A stretch of 64,000 bases of DNA from Allolobophora icterica (taxonomy: Eukaryota; Annelida; Clitellata; Crassiclitellata; Lumbricidae). The translations under genes and the position numbers were made by a program. Below the pieces are notes generated by a model, which was not told the origin of the DNA, did not search any database, and saw only the letters and a program-made list of their open reading frames with translations. Positions 11,558-25,702 of this stretch are shown piece after piece; position 1 is the first letter of the stretch; every line of letters begins with the position of its first letter. The DNA lies in the NCBI GenBank assembly GCA_963556255.1, contig OY744613.1, forward strand, positions 53,104,949 through 53,168,948, written 5' to 3'.

Positions 11558-13463
11558 GCTATACCCTGTGATCGATCGAGTCGAACTCCTACGATCGACT
11601 TGGCTCGGCTAGTCGACCTCTTGTCGACTCAATCGACTTGGCAAAATAAGCGATCGATTTGGTCGACTTTGTTGACTTGGACTATAGTGTTTTGGTCAAA
11701 ATTTCTGACGACCGTTGCATTCTTATATTACAGTACCTAAATTACTTATGAATTTCAATTGCACACTCTTCATCAAACTGTATTTGAACTGGTAAGTAAA
11801 AATTTCTGGCATTAAAATTATATTGTGTTTGGTTGACTTGAGCTAATCTCTCAAAAACACAGCACAACCCAAGCAAAAACTTTAAACTGCTCAAGATTAC
11901 TCAAGTTAGTTATTATAGTAGTCTGTAGACTATTATAATGCATAGGTTAAGGTTACATTGAACAGCGAAACAAAGCAACCCTAGTATGACAATTATTACA
12001 ACTATTAATCATTGTGCCATCATTGTAAGCGTAAGTAAGTAAGTATATTCTTTTTAAGAAGCACTAACAAACGCACAGCGCTGTACATGGTAATCACAGT
12101 ACAACCAACATGGTAGACGTATCAGACCGTCAGACGTATTGGACGGAGCATTTTCTCCAAGGTTTCTAATCAAACATTTAAACATCTCCAATCATATAAG
12201 ACAGAAGGTAGTCCGAATAAGTGGGACGCAAGGGGGTAGGGGTCAAAGAGGAGAGGAATAAAGTAGCCAGATCCATGGAAGCATAGTTATTTGTATAGCA
12301 TCCTAGCGAGGAAGCATTTCTGAGACAAATTATCATACCTTGGAAGCTAACAGTTATGGGACCGTGGGCGCAGAGAGTGGCAAGTGAGCTTAATCGGCGG
12401 CAGCATAGTATGTAATACAATGTCAGGGCAGGGATTGTGCAAAATACTAACAAAGAGACTAGCTATCTGCATTATTACCAAGTGCGTCAAATGATGTGAT
12501 GATGAAGGTAAGTACCTCTGACGCGCCAGCCTCCGAAACTATTATTACCGTCTGGGGCCTCGCACTCCAGCCTGCTCGCAAATTCCACTACACGGGCGTG
12601 CAATAAAGCATCCTGACAACTGCATCGGCGTGCATCACATCAAATAAACAGTCCCCCGAAAGCCCATGTGACCTCAAAACCAGAAAGCGTAGAAGGACTG
12701 CCTTGCCCAGGGGCTTCTATCTCCCCCAAGTCATTGGAGCAACTTCCCCTCCCCACCCTCCTCTTCCCCCTTCTCCTTCCTCCCCCTCCCCCCAATAATG
12801 ATGGCACATACACTGACAGATCTCCTCCCCCCATTTTTGGATGGAGCATTTTCTCCAAGGTTTCTATTAAGTAGGCGCCCCTGGTCTTGCCTAAATGATA
12901 TGGTGTTTGATGTGACTAGAGAACCAGAACACCCAACATATTAAATGTGCACCCGAGGGCGCGTGAATTGTAGGTCTATTTCACTGGACATGTTCATATT
13001 CAAGCTTAGGTTACAGCTGTGTACGCAGTAATTTGCTCAAATTCCACCTCAGTGGTAGAGATGCTTATTGCGGGGACGGCAAGGTAACAATCATCGGCAT
13101 ATTTAAAAATGCGGTTGCTTTTGTTGATCGTTTTTAAACCTGAGTTTAGTCTTCTGTTAATCTACGCCTATTGTAAATTCTGTCAACTGTTAGTAGTTCT
13201 GCAGTTGTGTGCATCGCTCACTAAATGCAGAATTAGTTGTTGAGCCAAAAATGTCATCGTGTACAAAGATGAGTTTGGGCATTGGGTGACGTACCCGCCC
13301 AAAATAGTAAGTAAAATATTTCAGAGTCGAGTCAAGTCGAGGAAACAACGATCGACTCGACTTGTCAAGACATTTGATCGACTCGACTTGAAAGTCGATC
13401 GACTCGACTTGGCCGAGTTTCGACCAACTTGATCGACTGACTCGATCGATCACGAGATATAGC
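11558..13463. mobile_element. Foldback element with ATCGACTYG arrays
   Basis: The left end (about 11570-11690) and right end (about 13325-13450) are degenerate arrays of TCGACTTGGTCGA / GATCGACTCGACTTG units in inverse orientation. Ends GCTATACCCTGTGATCGATC and, reversed, GCTATATCTCGTGATCGATC match at most positions. AGAA flanks both ends (11554-11557, 13464-13467), a possible 4 bp target duplication. I found no 9 bp duplication, so this may belong to a different family from FB1-FB4. The interior is non-coding. Confidence 0.6.
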
Positions 13464-13564
13464 AGAACCCACAGGATGTAATGTGTCTCATGCTAAAATT
13501 ACTCTACATGACTGTACTGCTCTGTACAGTACATTACGTACATGAACATGCTGTGACGACAGAA

Positions 13565-13857
13565 ATTCCGGGCCCATTGGCAGAGCAGTCACGGGCCCCT
13601 AAACTATCTTTAGGCTTTATGAGAAAATTGGAAAAAAATGAAATAAAAAGTGCGGGTACGACAGTACGATACTATGTTTATATATACAACTACGATTTTA
13701 TTCAGTAATATTATATTTGAAAAGGCATAAATCATAACCTTTGTATAACTGCTTATAATCTGTTTCATAAGTTGATTGCGAGCCCGGACAGCCGGGCCCC
13801 TAAAACTCTCCAGGCCCCTGGGCATTTGCCCCTCTGCCCTCTCGGCGGGCCTGAGAA
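13565..13857. repeat. hAT-like MITE remnant
   Basis: The right end, read in reverse, starts CAGGCCCGCCGAGAGGGCAG with GGGGCC-rich subterminal sequence, typical of hAT ends. The left end is poorly matched (CAGAAATTCCGGGCCC). Boundaries are uncertain. Confidence 0.35.
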
Positions 13858-13969
13858 GGTAGACTTATATAATTAACAGTAGAATCTTAAAACGAGGCTC
13901 TACTTCCGCTAAGTTTGTTTTTGACGAAGATTCTTTTATTATTATTGGTCAATAAATTAATGAAAAAAT

Positions 13970-15267
13970 TTACGGCTATGAGTGATTTAAATTTGAAACG
14001 TAAATGTAAAGATCTGCGAAAAAGGTAAGAGATAAAAACTAAAAATTCTTGTTAAAGATGAAGCCAAGTGCCAAAATCTAGTCGATTTATTTAAAGTTAC
14101 TCAAGGCAAAGAGACCGCCATTAAAATTTTGTTCGACGATTAGATAGAGGACAGCGTTAATGAAGATTTTCTACATGAACTCTGGGACGACCATAAGAGT
14201 GACGAACTCACGAAATGCAAATCTTGCAAAAGTCCTGTTTGCTGCTTTTCTGTGTTATATAAATACAGTTTCTTTGGTGAGACTTACAGGCACCTGTTTT
14301 GTGCATATAAACTCTTGGGCGCCATCCATATAGTACGTACGAATGGAGGGTGGAGGGGGGTTAACCCAAATGCATGTTCTTGGGTCTACTGATAATGTAC
14401 GTGCGCATATGAAACGGGGGAGGGAACCTATAATTTGTCTATATTGGCTTCAAATTGATTGGCTTTCAAGTGAGCCAGAATTCAGTCTTTTCAGCCATCA
14501 GGTACTACCAGGGGAAGTATGACTGTGGGAGAGGTGTTACTTGTATGCCACCTTACGGTCCTTACCTCTGAACGCTATTATTAAACTATCACACAGCTCA
14601 GCAGTGAGTCCATGGATCACTCGTCCTTCAATCTGGCCTAAAGTGCAGACAGCCGCTGCCTGGACCTGTTGTACTGACACATTCTGCAGCTGGTCTTTGG
14701 GAGCGAGGTGCGCCAAGCGTACGTAAGCAGGTGGGGGATGGAAAAAAGTACGTGTGCGTACAGGGAGGGGAAGGATCCAATTTCTCCAGATTCTTGCGTA
14801 CGTACTATATGAATGGCCCCTTACTGACTCTGTCCTCTACCCAAGTAGCGTGTGAGAGATCTTTCTCAAAACCAAAGAACATTAAAAATCGCTTGCTAAG
14901 CTCGTTGTCTTCTACAAATCTTAAGCATTTTTGCTCTTGTCGGTAGAAACCGGTGTTTTAAGTGAACTATATAATGACACAATTATAGATCATTTATCTG
15001 AAATGGCACCCAGCATAAAGAAGTTGCTTATACCATAACCATCATTTGGGTATGTCATGATAAATCGATTTATAACTTTAAATGCATTCTTAATATTTTA
15101 TCTCTGATGTAAATTAGGTCTGCGATTCATCGTTGTGTTATGACTGTCCCTTGTAAAGTTACCTGTTACCTTGGCTGAAAAAAATCCCCAAGAAAAATAA
15201 ATGTGGGATATATAAGGCCGCTTTTGATTTTTTTCCCGGGCCGCTTTGACACTCCAGTCCACCACTG
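13970..15267 (+). pseudogene. hAT transposase remnant, split by a MITE
   Basis: Before the MITE the + strand reads FGETYRHLFCAYKLL (about 14270-14316). After it, at 14821, the frame resumes as LTLSSTQVACERSFSK, then IKNRLLSSLSSTNLKH. This is the hAT C-terminal dimerisation segment (typically ...VxxERxFSxL...NRLRS). A stop follows at the end of that frame, and a shifted frame continues with ETGVLSELYNDTIIDHLSEM. The right terminus, reversed, is CAGTGGTGGACTGGAGTG at 15267, a common hAT end. The element is dead. Its left terminus was not found. It lies in intron 1 of the Ig receptor gene. Confidence 0.75.
14318..14820. mobile_element. MITE with CATATAGTACGTACG ends, copy 1
   Basis: Ends GGCGCCATCCATATAGTACG and, reversed, GGGGCCATTCATATAGTACG; flanks TTG (14315-14317) and TTA (14821-14823) fit a 3 bp TTA target duplication. 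Removing the MITE rejoins the hAT protein (AYKLL to LTLSST), confirming the boundaries. Internal phrases (CCTATAATTTGTCTAT, CTTCAATCTGGCCTAAAGTG) are shared with 44716-45154. Non-coding; a short frame inside is chance. Confidence 0.8.
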
Positions 15268-15850
15268 GTCAACTGCAATCGTTATCTCTTCCTGACTTGG
15301 CCAATTAATTTATAACGTTATGACAGAACAAACTCTCAAACAAAGGCGAATACGGCAATACTTAACGAGCTCATGCAAGCAGGGACTATTGATAAGAACG
15401 AGCAACAATTTCACAATTGACAGAGTAAATTCTATGCGCTGAATCCGGCATAGAATATATCCCTCGAGTCAACCGGACAAGTTCGTGTCCCCTACATTTG
15501 GAAATAATCTTATAGTTCATTCCGTAGTTACATCTAAATCAACCGATAGTAGGAGTTGGCCTACTTAGCCTCATGTGACAACAAATAATGCACACGATCG
15601 ACACTTCGTCACAGACACATTGGCCTCACCTCGCACCAGAACAGTGTTTATCTCAAGTGCGTTCTCGAGTTCTTCGGTTGGTCCAAATCTTTATGTATAC
15701 CCACTTCACAGTTCTGTGCATTTTGTCAGTTTTAATGTCACAATTGCAGAATAAAAGTCGTCTTATTATAACAGACTAGATTGAATTTGATTGGTTTGGA
15801 TTAGACAGAATTTTGGTTAGAATGCATGTCTAGGGTTTAGTGGATTGGCA

Positions 15851-16224
15851 GTGTTTAATCTAGTCCCCCTCTTCTGGTAGGGGAAACAAGGTTTCTGGGG
15901 GAGCAAAGAATTTACACAAGATTTTTTCAATCCATCTTGAAAAAGTTTCAGACTTTTCCTAATTTCATCTTCCAAAAAAGTTGATGACTTTTTTTTAGTC
16001 CTTCGTCATATTTCTTACTTTTTCTACAGCAATTACTCTCTCCAAAAGGTTGATGACCTTTTTTAGGAATTCATCTCTCTGGGGGGACCATGTATCCACA
16101 TGTATCGTGGGGGGAATTTTCATCCCCTGAAGGTCTCTACATTGTAATATTGCTGGCCTCTGGGGGGAACATGAATCCTGGGGGACATTCCCCTCCCCCC
16201 CCGAAAGACGTCTAGATTAAACAC
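15851..16224. mobile_element. MITE, family with 8095-8230 (longer copy)
   Basis: Perfect 13 bp terminal inverted repeat GTGTTTAATCTAG/CTAGATTAAACAC, with the same G-rich and C-rich subterminal blocks as the 136 bp copy. The extra ~230 bp interior contains repeated AAAGGTTGATGACTTTTTTT-like phrases. Confidence 0.75.
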
Positions 16225-17454
16225 TGGTGGATTGGATTCGACTAATATTAGGCCTAATACTTGTTATGTCTAATAATCTATTCCAGTCCAACCTAATCTA
16301 ATCCAATGTAACTTAACGACTTCTCTAACGCCGTTATTATAATGACCAAGTAAGTAAGTAGTAGTACGTAATAAGTTGTAAGTAAGTAACGATTTTTTTA
16401 TTATGAGACATCCAATAAACAATAACAGTTGAAACAGGAAAGAGTAATTAATCTATGGTCTCTTCAAGCGAACTCGCACTGATAGTTGGGAAAATCAGAT
16501 TTAATTCCGCTAGAACAGAGAATGTAGAACTTAATCTACGGTGGGCAATTTAAACAGAGGGGTCCAAAATTTATATCTGAATGACATTAAGGAACTGATA
16601 GAACGGACAGAACTGGATAGTTCAAACGCAAAGTGTTGGACCAACACACGAAGTGCGGGATAATGTCCATTGATCGATTGCAAGCTTCTTTGATGTGAGC
16701 GATGAGCTTGGAACAACCTGGCTGATTTAAGTTATCTCTTCATTCTGGTCTCTCTGGCAACAGGAGTAGGATCTTCATTTGACCCTCTCTGGACAACCTC
16801 TTTGACTTAGCTCAGCGCACGTGAATTATATGGTGTTCTACGCTTATCTTTGGTGTAGCGCTTTAGAGAATTTGCGTTTATGATGACAGTTGAGGTACTT
16901 TGTTAAACTAATTGCATACCGGTATTTTAAATTATATTTTTTCCCTGTGGTCAAACAGCCTAGCTAGTACAATAATAGGTGTAATATGCTGATGCGCTTT
17001 TTGGATTAAGCCTTGAGTGAAACGTATTAGCCTCTGAGGTTTATAATTGGCCTACAGTTGATTTAGGATAAATACAGACCTTTGTGTTTTGACATTCTTA
17101 TGCTAAATATCCGCTAATTAAAGTGTTTTTAAAGGTTGATTTGAATGTCTACACTGTAACTATTAGGCTAAGTTTCTACCTAGACGTACAAACATCCTTC
17201 TATGAGGTTCTGTGAAACGACAGAGCCCCATATAACTGAATGCTGATTGTTGATATTGCATTGATCCATTTTAATTCCAGTGTCTTCAGTTAATTTGTTG
17301 TAGGTACAATAAATCTCTAAGCACGTTGTAGGCACGGTGCAATAAATCTCTATCTGAAACAGCTTAAACTGATCATATTAGGTTTTCACGTAATCATCTG
17401 CTTCGACTTTTTGAATAGTTTGAAGAGTTGTGCGATTGTCTTTGGTTTTTAAAG
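16225..17454. other. Intron 1, 3' part
   Basis: 16440-16860 vaguely resembles the 3' part of the LINE fragment at 45.6-46.3 kb (CTCTCTGG, TCTGGCAAC-GGA and GGACAACCTCT words). The rest shows nothing recognisable up to the exon 2 acceptor. Confidence 0.35.
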
Positions 17455-17802
17455 AACCTGTCGCAAATGTCGTTGTACACAACCAGTCGGCGGAAGTAGT
17501 AGATGCTGACCAGTTAAACATCTCGTGCAGCATTAACTACAATGGACCAGCATCACCAGCTCCTTCTCTTCGTCCTTCGCCTTATTGGACAACATCACCA
17601 GGACAGATATTCACCAGCGCCGTATATCATCCGTCGATAAACGTTGTCACTTTGGTAGGAACAGTGACAGTACAGAAGCCGACAGTTCCAATATTCCAGT
17701 GTAGGACAGTTTTTGAAATAACAGGAAGTACCACTGGCTACAATCCAACTCCTCCACCGGACAATTTTACACTTGGTGCCACAACACAACTAGACGTTCA
17801 GT
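17455..17802 (+). CDS. Ig receptor exon 2: Ig-like domain 2
   Basis: Acceptor GGTTTTTAAAG ends at 17454 and donor GTGAGA starts at 17803; phase 1-1, 116 codons. Joined to exon 1 the split codon is GAA (E), then PVANVVVHNQ. Domain cysteines lie in NISCSINY and PIFQCRTVF, with tryptophan in SPYWTTS between them. The loop between is Pro/Ser-rich (PASPAPSLRPS). The C-terminal part is unusual, with NPTPPPDNFTLG before LDVQ. N-glycosylation sites include NQS, NIS and NFT. The YxC motif is not canonical, so the fold is inferred from Cys spacing and gene context. Confidence 0.85.
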
Positions 17803-18606
17803 GTGAGAATAACTTCCTTTACCCATCATAACATTTATTCAGTGTAACCCGATTTCCATATAGTCAGCAACTCCTTTATTTGTAGCTGTATACATTTAAG
17901 TATTTGGTTAACTTGGAATAAAGTGGTGATACCCAACTCTATGTCCATCTGCGGCTGTGTGGTCACAGATGCTACCAAGAGATTTGAATGCTTGCCTATT
18001 CGACGTCTTGAACTAACGTGACAATATAATTAGGTTCTTGAAGTTATTGTAAATTGCTCAGCCGCAAGTATATGGTTTTTTTCTTTTTTTTCATCGGTTA
18101 GCATTTCTATAATATATTGGAGCATTTTACGTTCTGAACCTCACAAAAATGTGTTCACTCAGGTTATCTGTAATTGGCTTTGCACCAGATAAATTACACT
18201 CGCTCAGAAGTCTGATAATATCGTTCATTTGTGTAGCTTATATATGTTCTCGTGTCCGCTGTTCAATGTACTTACTGCTTTATGTCGACCACAACAGTTG
18301 TACCCTTCTTTATAATGGACTATAAATTATTTACGGATCGGACTAACTTCTGAGTGGTGAACTTCATTACGTCTTGGTTTTGGTGCGTCACCGGTTGATG
18401 CCTTGTGCATTAAACACCGACGCGATAGAAGTTACTAAATATAAATTTTAATATATTTTTAATGTAATATACAATTAATCACACGGTTTCAGTTGCCGCT
18501 ATGTGACATCTAGCAGAATGGCGTCAACACATCGCCTGTGGCTTTAATTTGAAACTACAAGAATTACCTACATTTTGTGCTAAGGTACAGTTTTAAACTT
18601 GTTTAG
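17803..18606. other. Intron 2
   Basis: A segment near 18380-18440 (GGTTGATGCCTTGTGC... GCGATAGAAG) resembles 11300-11350, probably a dispersed repeat. No other structure was seen. Confidence 0.45.
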
Positions 18607-18900
18607 ATGGACCATCGTCTCCGAACATTTCTAACAGAATACGGAACTTCACGGAAAATGACGGAAGCTTCTGTACCCTGACTTCATTGACGTGCTCTTC
18701 TACTGCCAACCCAGCACCCACTTATACGTGGAAAGACGTAACTAATGGCAACCAATTAATCATCGGCGTCAGTGGCAACGTATTTGATTGGGCAGAAGAC
18801 AACAGAAAGTACGAATGCATAGCAACCAACAACATCAGAAAAGTCAACAGATCATCGTCTGCAACTTACACGGTTGGCGTCAGCTCATCTCGTCCATGCG
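18607..18900 (+). CDS. Ig receptor exon 3: Ig-like domain 3 (I/C2-type)
   Basis: Acceptor CTTGTTTAG ends at 18606 and donor GTCAGT starts at 18901; phase 1-1, 98 codons. The join with exon 2 makes TAT (Y), giving YGPSSPNIS. Cysteines are in LTSLTCSS and KYECIATNN, with tryptophan in TYTWKDV. YECIATN is the standard F-strand pattern of I-set domains, followed by a short G strand (SATYTVGV). N-glycosylation sites include NIS, NFT and NRS. This is the clearest Ig domain of the four. Confidence 0.92.
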
Positions 18901-21412
18901 GTCAGTCTTCTGCTCTGTATTTTCACGTTGAGGTCTTTTCTGATAAGCTATATGGAAACATCGAGTTTTCATCTAGTGAGACATTTTCAGAATTACACCC
19001 TTGTGCCTAGGTGTGAGTTATTTCCTGTCACAAGAAAGCTAAAATTCACTCCTCAAAAAGTCGTGTTTGCCAAATTTATGATGTTCCGATCTTCATGAGA
19101 AAAACCATAATGAACATTTTCTAATATGCACTACAATAATTATATTTGGTGTTTATTATTTTATGAAGCCGAATAACAACACATCATAAAAAGCCAATAA
19201 ATAAATGGCCCATTGCTGTTACTTCTCGCTGTCTTAAGGCTTTTCTTTTCTCACGGGATTCTTCGCACTGGAAGAGCCTCCGATTAGATTGTACTGCGAG
19301 GGGCGCTTTGTAAATCCGTAAATACAATACAATGCAATACAATATGACTTTCTTTTCGTTATCTGTCTCTTTTACATGATATTGCGCTAATAACTGGAGT
19401 ATTTCTTCATTACTCACTCAACAATAAGCATGCCACAAGAAACGATATCGGTGTTCGTTAATCAAGCACTGAGTTAGTCGAAGAGAGAACACTATCGCTC
19501 TTGCTATAAGCCTAAAACGTATGATAATATTATGTGTCTCCTTCGAGGTGCTCTCACACATGAAACTTATCTTATTCCCTTCTGTAAAGCTCTGAGCTCA
19601 TTGCCAGTTGGTGTTGATCGTACGACTTAACTTATTTGACTATAGGTGTGTTTTCCATCCTACGTATGTCACAACTGATTTTGTTACGACTGCCATCATA
19701 TTATCGCGATCGATTCCAGTCGTCTTTTTCTCATACAACCTGTATTATCTGCACTCTACATTTCCAACCTTTTCCATTATCCAGACTTTATCCTGCTACA
19801 AATAAACGCAATTGTAATTTGATAAGTCTTACAATAGTTCCGACTTTCTAATAGTTTGTCGAGCTACAAGAAGCATTAATTATCAAACATAAACTTACTG
19901 AAGACCCATTCTCTGGTAAACAGGCTCATTTACAAAGTCCGTTTTCCTGAATCGCCTGGATCAACAGGTGGTCATAATAATTAATTCTATCAACATAAGC
20001 CTACTTGTCGGTGTAGACCAGAATAAGAGCTGACTTTATCATCCTGATAGATTTCAGATTATAAAAATTTAAACGTCAATATTTGTATTAGGGGCCTACT
20101 CCATTGTAGTCCACAGTGAGGAGCCAGGAATTTCAGCGTCAACTGACAACTATTGTTTTGACGTTGAAAGTGTATAAAAATTTGCATTTAAATATTCCAG
20201 TACAGTAAATGTCTTTCCATATACATTCGTATACATTTTGATAAAATACAAATTTGAATACTTTAAACCAGGCTATTTTTTACTCCGTTGCTAGCACTAA
20301 TATCCTATTACATTGAGACACTTTATTTTGTCAGTAAATGCTGGTCATTTGCAGGTCTGGTGTAGTTTATTAAGAAACTATAAGCTAAATTTTGATTATT
20401 TTACAGTAATGTGTGATCTGACACAATAACACAGTGATTCTTCTGAGTATATGAATTTGTCGTCTGCTTTGGTAAAAGATCATAGGCCTATAATTTTAAT
20501 GTCAAGTTACATTTGTAACGTATGCAATGAAATATAAATCTCCGAAGTCGATTGTGTGCATTACAACAACGCTATACCGTCTGTCGTCGTTCCATAAAAT
20601 CAACACAGCTTAATCCATTATGCTGTCGGTCTACCATGGATTGCAATCTGTTGGTTGGATTTCATGTGTGTGTGTGGACCCGAAACCTGTGACTAGTCTA
20701 GTGTCTGTGTGTTAAGAATAGCTAAATGTTGTCTGTTAAGCCCTTGATGAACCGTTAGGCCCGTTACGTCGGCAAATAGGTGCATTGGTGTGCACACCAG
20801 GTAGGTTGATGTTCATATTAGGCTACATGTTCGACTGGGTGCACATAATCGACCGGAGTGAGCTGTTATAAGGTGCACTTGGAAGCGATACAACTTGAAG
20901 TCAGTGCTTACCTGTCGTTATGTTAAGAGGTTCAACGCTATAGGCTCTCAGCGGACAAAGAACTGGGGCTGGTTGTTTTTCTCTCGAAAGACTGAGATAG
21001 AGTTCATTTAATAAGGGTAGATAGCTTACAGTGGGTTGACATTTTGGTTTGTTTTTCATTAATCAATGACATTTTCGTTAACGAAAATTATTAGAAGTAA
21101 AAATAAATGATTTCGTTAACGAAAACTAGAAGTAAAATTAGGAATTATTTCAGCATCAAAAACGAAATCAGGAATTGAATTAGAAATTATTTCCCGAACT
21201 AACATTATGAACGAAATTAGGAATTATTGTCATTACTAAAATTATTTAACTTCTTGTGGCGCTTAAGTTGAGACGAAGGCGAGTTAACTTGCGTGCGATC
21301 CAAACGCATAATCCATTGGAAAACTTCGGTTGAGATGAAGACGCAGCGCATACCATTTTCGATGTAGGCCCTAATCTACTATCTTTGGTCTTTGTTGTCT
21401 ATTAATTGTCCC
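18901..21412. other. Intron 3, first part
   Basis: 19190-19350 looks like a dispersed LINE/SINE 3' end in minus orientation (GGATTTACAAAGCGCCCC on the minus strand), with an AATAC pentanucleotide tail. 20990-21250 contains repeated CGTTAACGAAA and GGAATTATT words. No exon was recognised. Confidence 0.4.
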
Positions 21413-21679
21413 CAGTGCTTTTTTCTAGAAAAAGGTTCCGGAGCGCAACAATAGGTTCCGGAACGCAACAATTATGGGCGGGCTAAAATTTTACGAGAAA
21501 AACGGGATTGGGGGTTGGTAGGGGTCTCAATAAACACTGAAAACAGTTCAAAAACACTGAAATTAAATTAAAATAACTAAATTATTGTTTTTATTATTAA
21601 AATAAATAAATTATTTTTAGTAGCTGAAAAAAGATGCCGGAACGCCGTTCCGGCGCGTTCCGGCTGAAAAAAAGCACTG
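21413..21679. mobile_element. hAT-type MITE
   Basis: Ends CAGTGCTTTTTTC and, reversed, CAGTGCTTTTTTTC with GTTCCGGA/GCCGGAACG subterminal repeats. The perfect 8 bp duplication ATTGTCCC lies at 21405-21412 and 21680-21687. 267 bp, non-coding, in intron 3 of the Ig gene. Confidence 0.85.
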
Positions 21680-22210
21680 ATTGTCCCACTTAATTGCGTA
21701 CCAACGACAAAGTTTCATACGCCATAAATTTTTTTCGGGTTTGCTCATTAAATTGTAAAAAATTATGAGTTTATCGAAAATGTTGGCCAGAAGGAAGCGA
21801 GATAATCCGATTTGGGTTTTTTCATTTTAACAAAGCTACAGGCAGATCTATTTGCCAAGTAGGGCCTACTACACTGGGAAAAAATGGTGGAATTTGTAGA
21901 ACATCACTTGTTACAGAAATACAAGCAATACAAGTCTTGGTAGGGGGATAGATGAATGGTAACACACTGGCATAAGAGCATCAGATCTTGAAAAGGCGCG
22001 GTTCGATATCCGTAGGTGGACTCAGCATTTCACTCCCTAGGGACAGCAGTAAAATGAGCGGGTGCCTAACAGGCTGCCAAGACGTGTGTTAATTAAGATC
22101 TTGATAACTGTACCGTCATGTTTCAATGTAACTTACAGCGGTTTGTCAGTGAGCTTGTCAATAAACACGAATAAAAATATGGTAGCTCATATTCGAGAAA
22201 GAAAAAAACT

Positions 22211-23633
<1,423 letters not shown>

Positions 23634-24249
23634 AGCTGACTGATTTCTCTGATAATTATCTACTGTGTATAATGCAGGAAGGATACATAGATTTCCTTGT
23701 TTGTGATCTATATACTATAGATATAGATTGGAAGATCGCTTTATCGATTGGTAATCCTAGCACGATCAATGCACAGTAATTTCACTCAATTGAATCAGGA
23801 AGAGGTACAGGACTGGACAATAGAGGGAGAGTGATAGTAGGAAGATGGAGGATGAGACGATTGTGTGTAAGGAAGATAGGACACGGCGGGAGATCTAAAG
23901 GTCACGGTGCACCCATCGTTGGTGTCAAATGTTGGTATGTTTCAGCCGAAGTCACTGACCATGGGTAGTCTATGAATCTTAACTGTGTCAAATGTTGATC
24001 AGTCGCTCAGATTGAAACGTTCGAACTAACCGATTCCACGGACAACGTAATCATCCATACATGCCATAGATCAGCGAATTGTAAATTTAATCGGAAATTT
24101 TATTAAGTTAAACTAACGAGAGGTCCTCTCGATGCTAGCCTAAATGGTGTTAAACTGCATTAAGACCAACAGTTAATCAGTTAGCAATCAGTACTTATAT
24201 AACTCGGAAAGTCATATATCAGGGTTCATAAGGAGGATCTGCACTAATT

Positions 24250-24690
24250 ACCTACAGTATGCATGAGCGCATAGAGTTTAAGGTATTTGTAATCGTAACC
24301 TCCAAACTTCTAAAGCGCCACTTGAAGGCCAAGCGCAGGAACCAGCCTATTCACGAGCGATGGTATAAATGCATTAGTTTCTATCATACTCTGTTCCATT
24401 TTATCTCAAGGAGCTTTGCACTTCAGTCTCTTCCATCTCTGGTCGAAGATTTCCCCGCTCTGCCAGGCAAGGTGACTTGGCTGTTCAACCTACCCGAACT
24501 TTAAGTCCAGAATAAACTTTTGCTGTGGTCGGCTCATCCGTCTGGAACAAATTGCTTAACAACCTGTGACATGAAATCTCTTTGCTCTACTCCATGAGCC
24601 CTTGAAGACCTATCTGTTCCATCCTGGTATCACTATTTTAGGTCAGCAGAGCCTCTGATGAGTTTCTCTTGAAGTAAAGCTATATGAATT
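24250..24690. mobile_element. LINE 3' end fragment
   Basis: 24288-24345 carries the TAATCGTAACCTCCAAACTTC block shared with 3697 and 39598 (minus-oriented 3' terminus). 24520-24620 contains a run similar to the RT C-terminal tail seen in other fragments here (SAHPSGTNCLTT...). Orientation of the second part may differ, so it may be two fragments. Confidence 0.4.
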
Positions 24691-24779
24691 TGCAATTGAA
24701 GGAAGTATTTATGTTTAAAACTCATACGCATCAAATATCCACTAATTTCGATGATTGATTTTCCAGAAACTCTGCGGTA

Positions 24780-25150
24780 CACGACCATTAGGCATGTACA
24801 ATATTACCAAAATGCTACCACCAAAATAGTGTACACATAAATATTAGGAAACATGGCATTGGAATATGTGGACCTATGCTCTGGAACTCTGTGCCCAGTG
24901 AACCTACTGTCCAGGAATTCAAAGGCAAATATAAAAGATATCTAATGAATACACTCGTCCAAAATTACTGTAGGTCATTGTGCAAGTACCTGTGTGGCTA
25001 TAAATTCAGGTTCCTTTTTTACCTATTCATTGATTTCAATGTTGAATTAACACTGTCATTGTTTTATGCACTTTGCATACTCATTGATGGACGCATTGAT
25101 AGACACCATAAACTGAGGATTTTGCTTGTTAATTGTAGCATATTATAAAG
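24780..25150 (+). pseudogene. LINE reverse transcriptase C-terminal fragment
   Basis: The + strand encodes INIRKHGIGICGPMLWNSVP, then VQEFKGKYKRYLM. This is the typical end of L2/CR1/Rex-type reverse transcriptases (...GpklWNslP...SF..fKk.yK..L). No other domain is attached. The frame runs on in unrelated sequence to 25146. Confidence 0.6.
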
Positions 25151-25702
25151 CAATTAAATCTGTTAAAGGAACTGATGTAACTAGGGCGACCCTATTACCG
25201 GAACGTTATGTTCCTTTGGGCTTACCCCTTGTCGTCATTGATTTGCTTGTTTAAATTTATGTTGCTTGTACTATGGTGTTCAGTAAAGTGTGTTTTGATT
25301 GACTGATTGTAATACAATCGCAATTTGTGTCATTTAGAAGACTGAAGAAATTGGAGGCAGGTGTAGAACAAAGTGAATGGATGTCATAAATAGATGTGGT
25401 CGAAAACCAATGATTGCACTGCACAACGGCAACATGAGTCAGAGAATGTTGATGATGTTTTAGATAAATATTGTAGGACCTTTATATGCTGGCCACATAC
25501 TAACTAATTCGTAGCTTAAGTAGGATCTAGAATCATAGCAACATGAAGATTTTAAAAATGTATATTGCTGTAATTTATATATCTTGAATGAACTACATAT
25601 GCATTTTTATTCTCTGAAATCAAATTCTCTTGATTCAGCTAGAAATATTCATTATTTTCCACTCTAAATTATGAATAAGGACATTTGATTTTGATTTTCC
25701 AG

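Noticed and set aside
12640..12874. Gly- and Pro-rich frames near 12.7 kb
   Set aside because: C/T-rich low-complexity DNA read on both strands inside the 11.6-13.5 kb foldback element.
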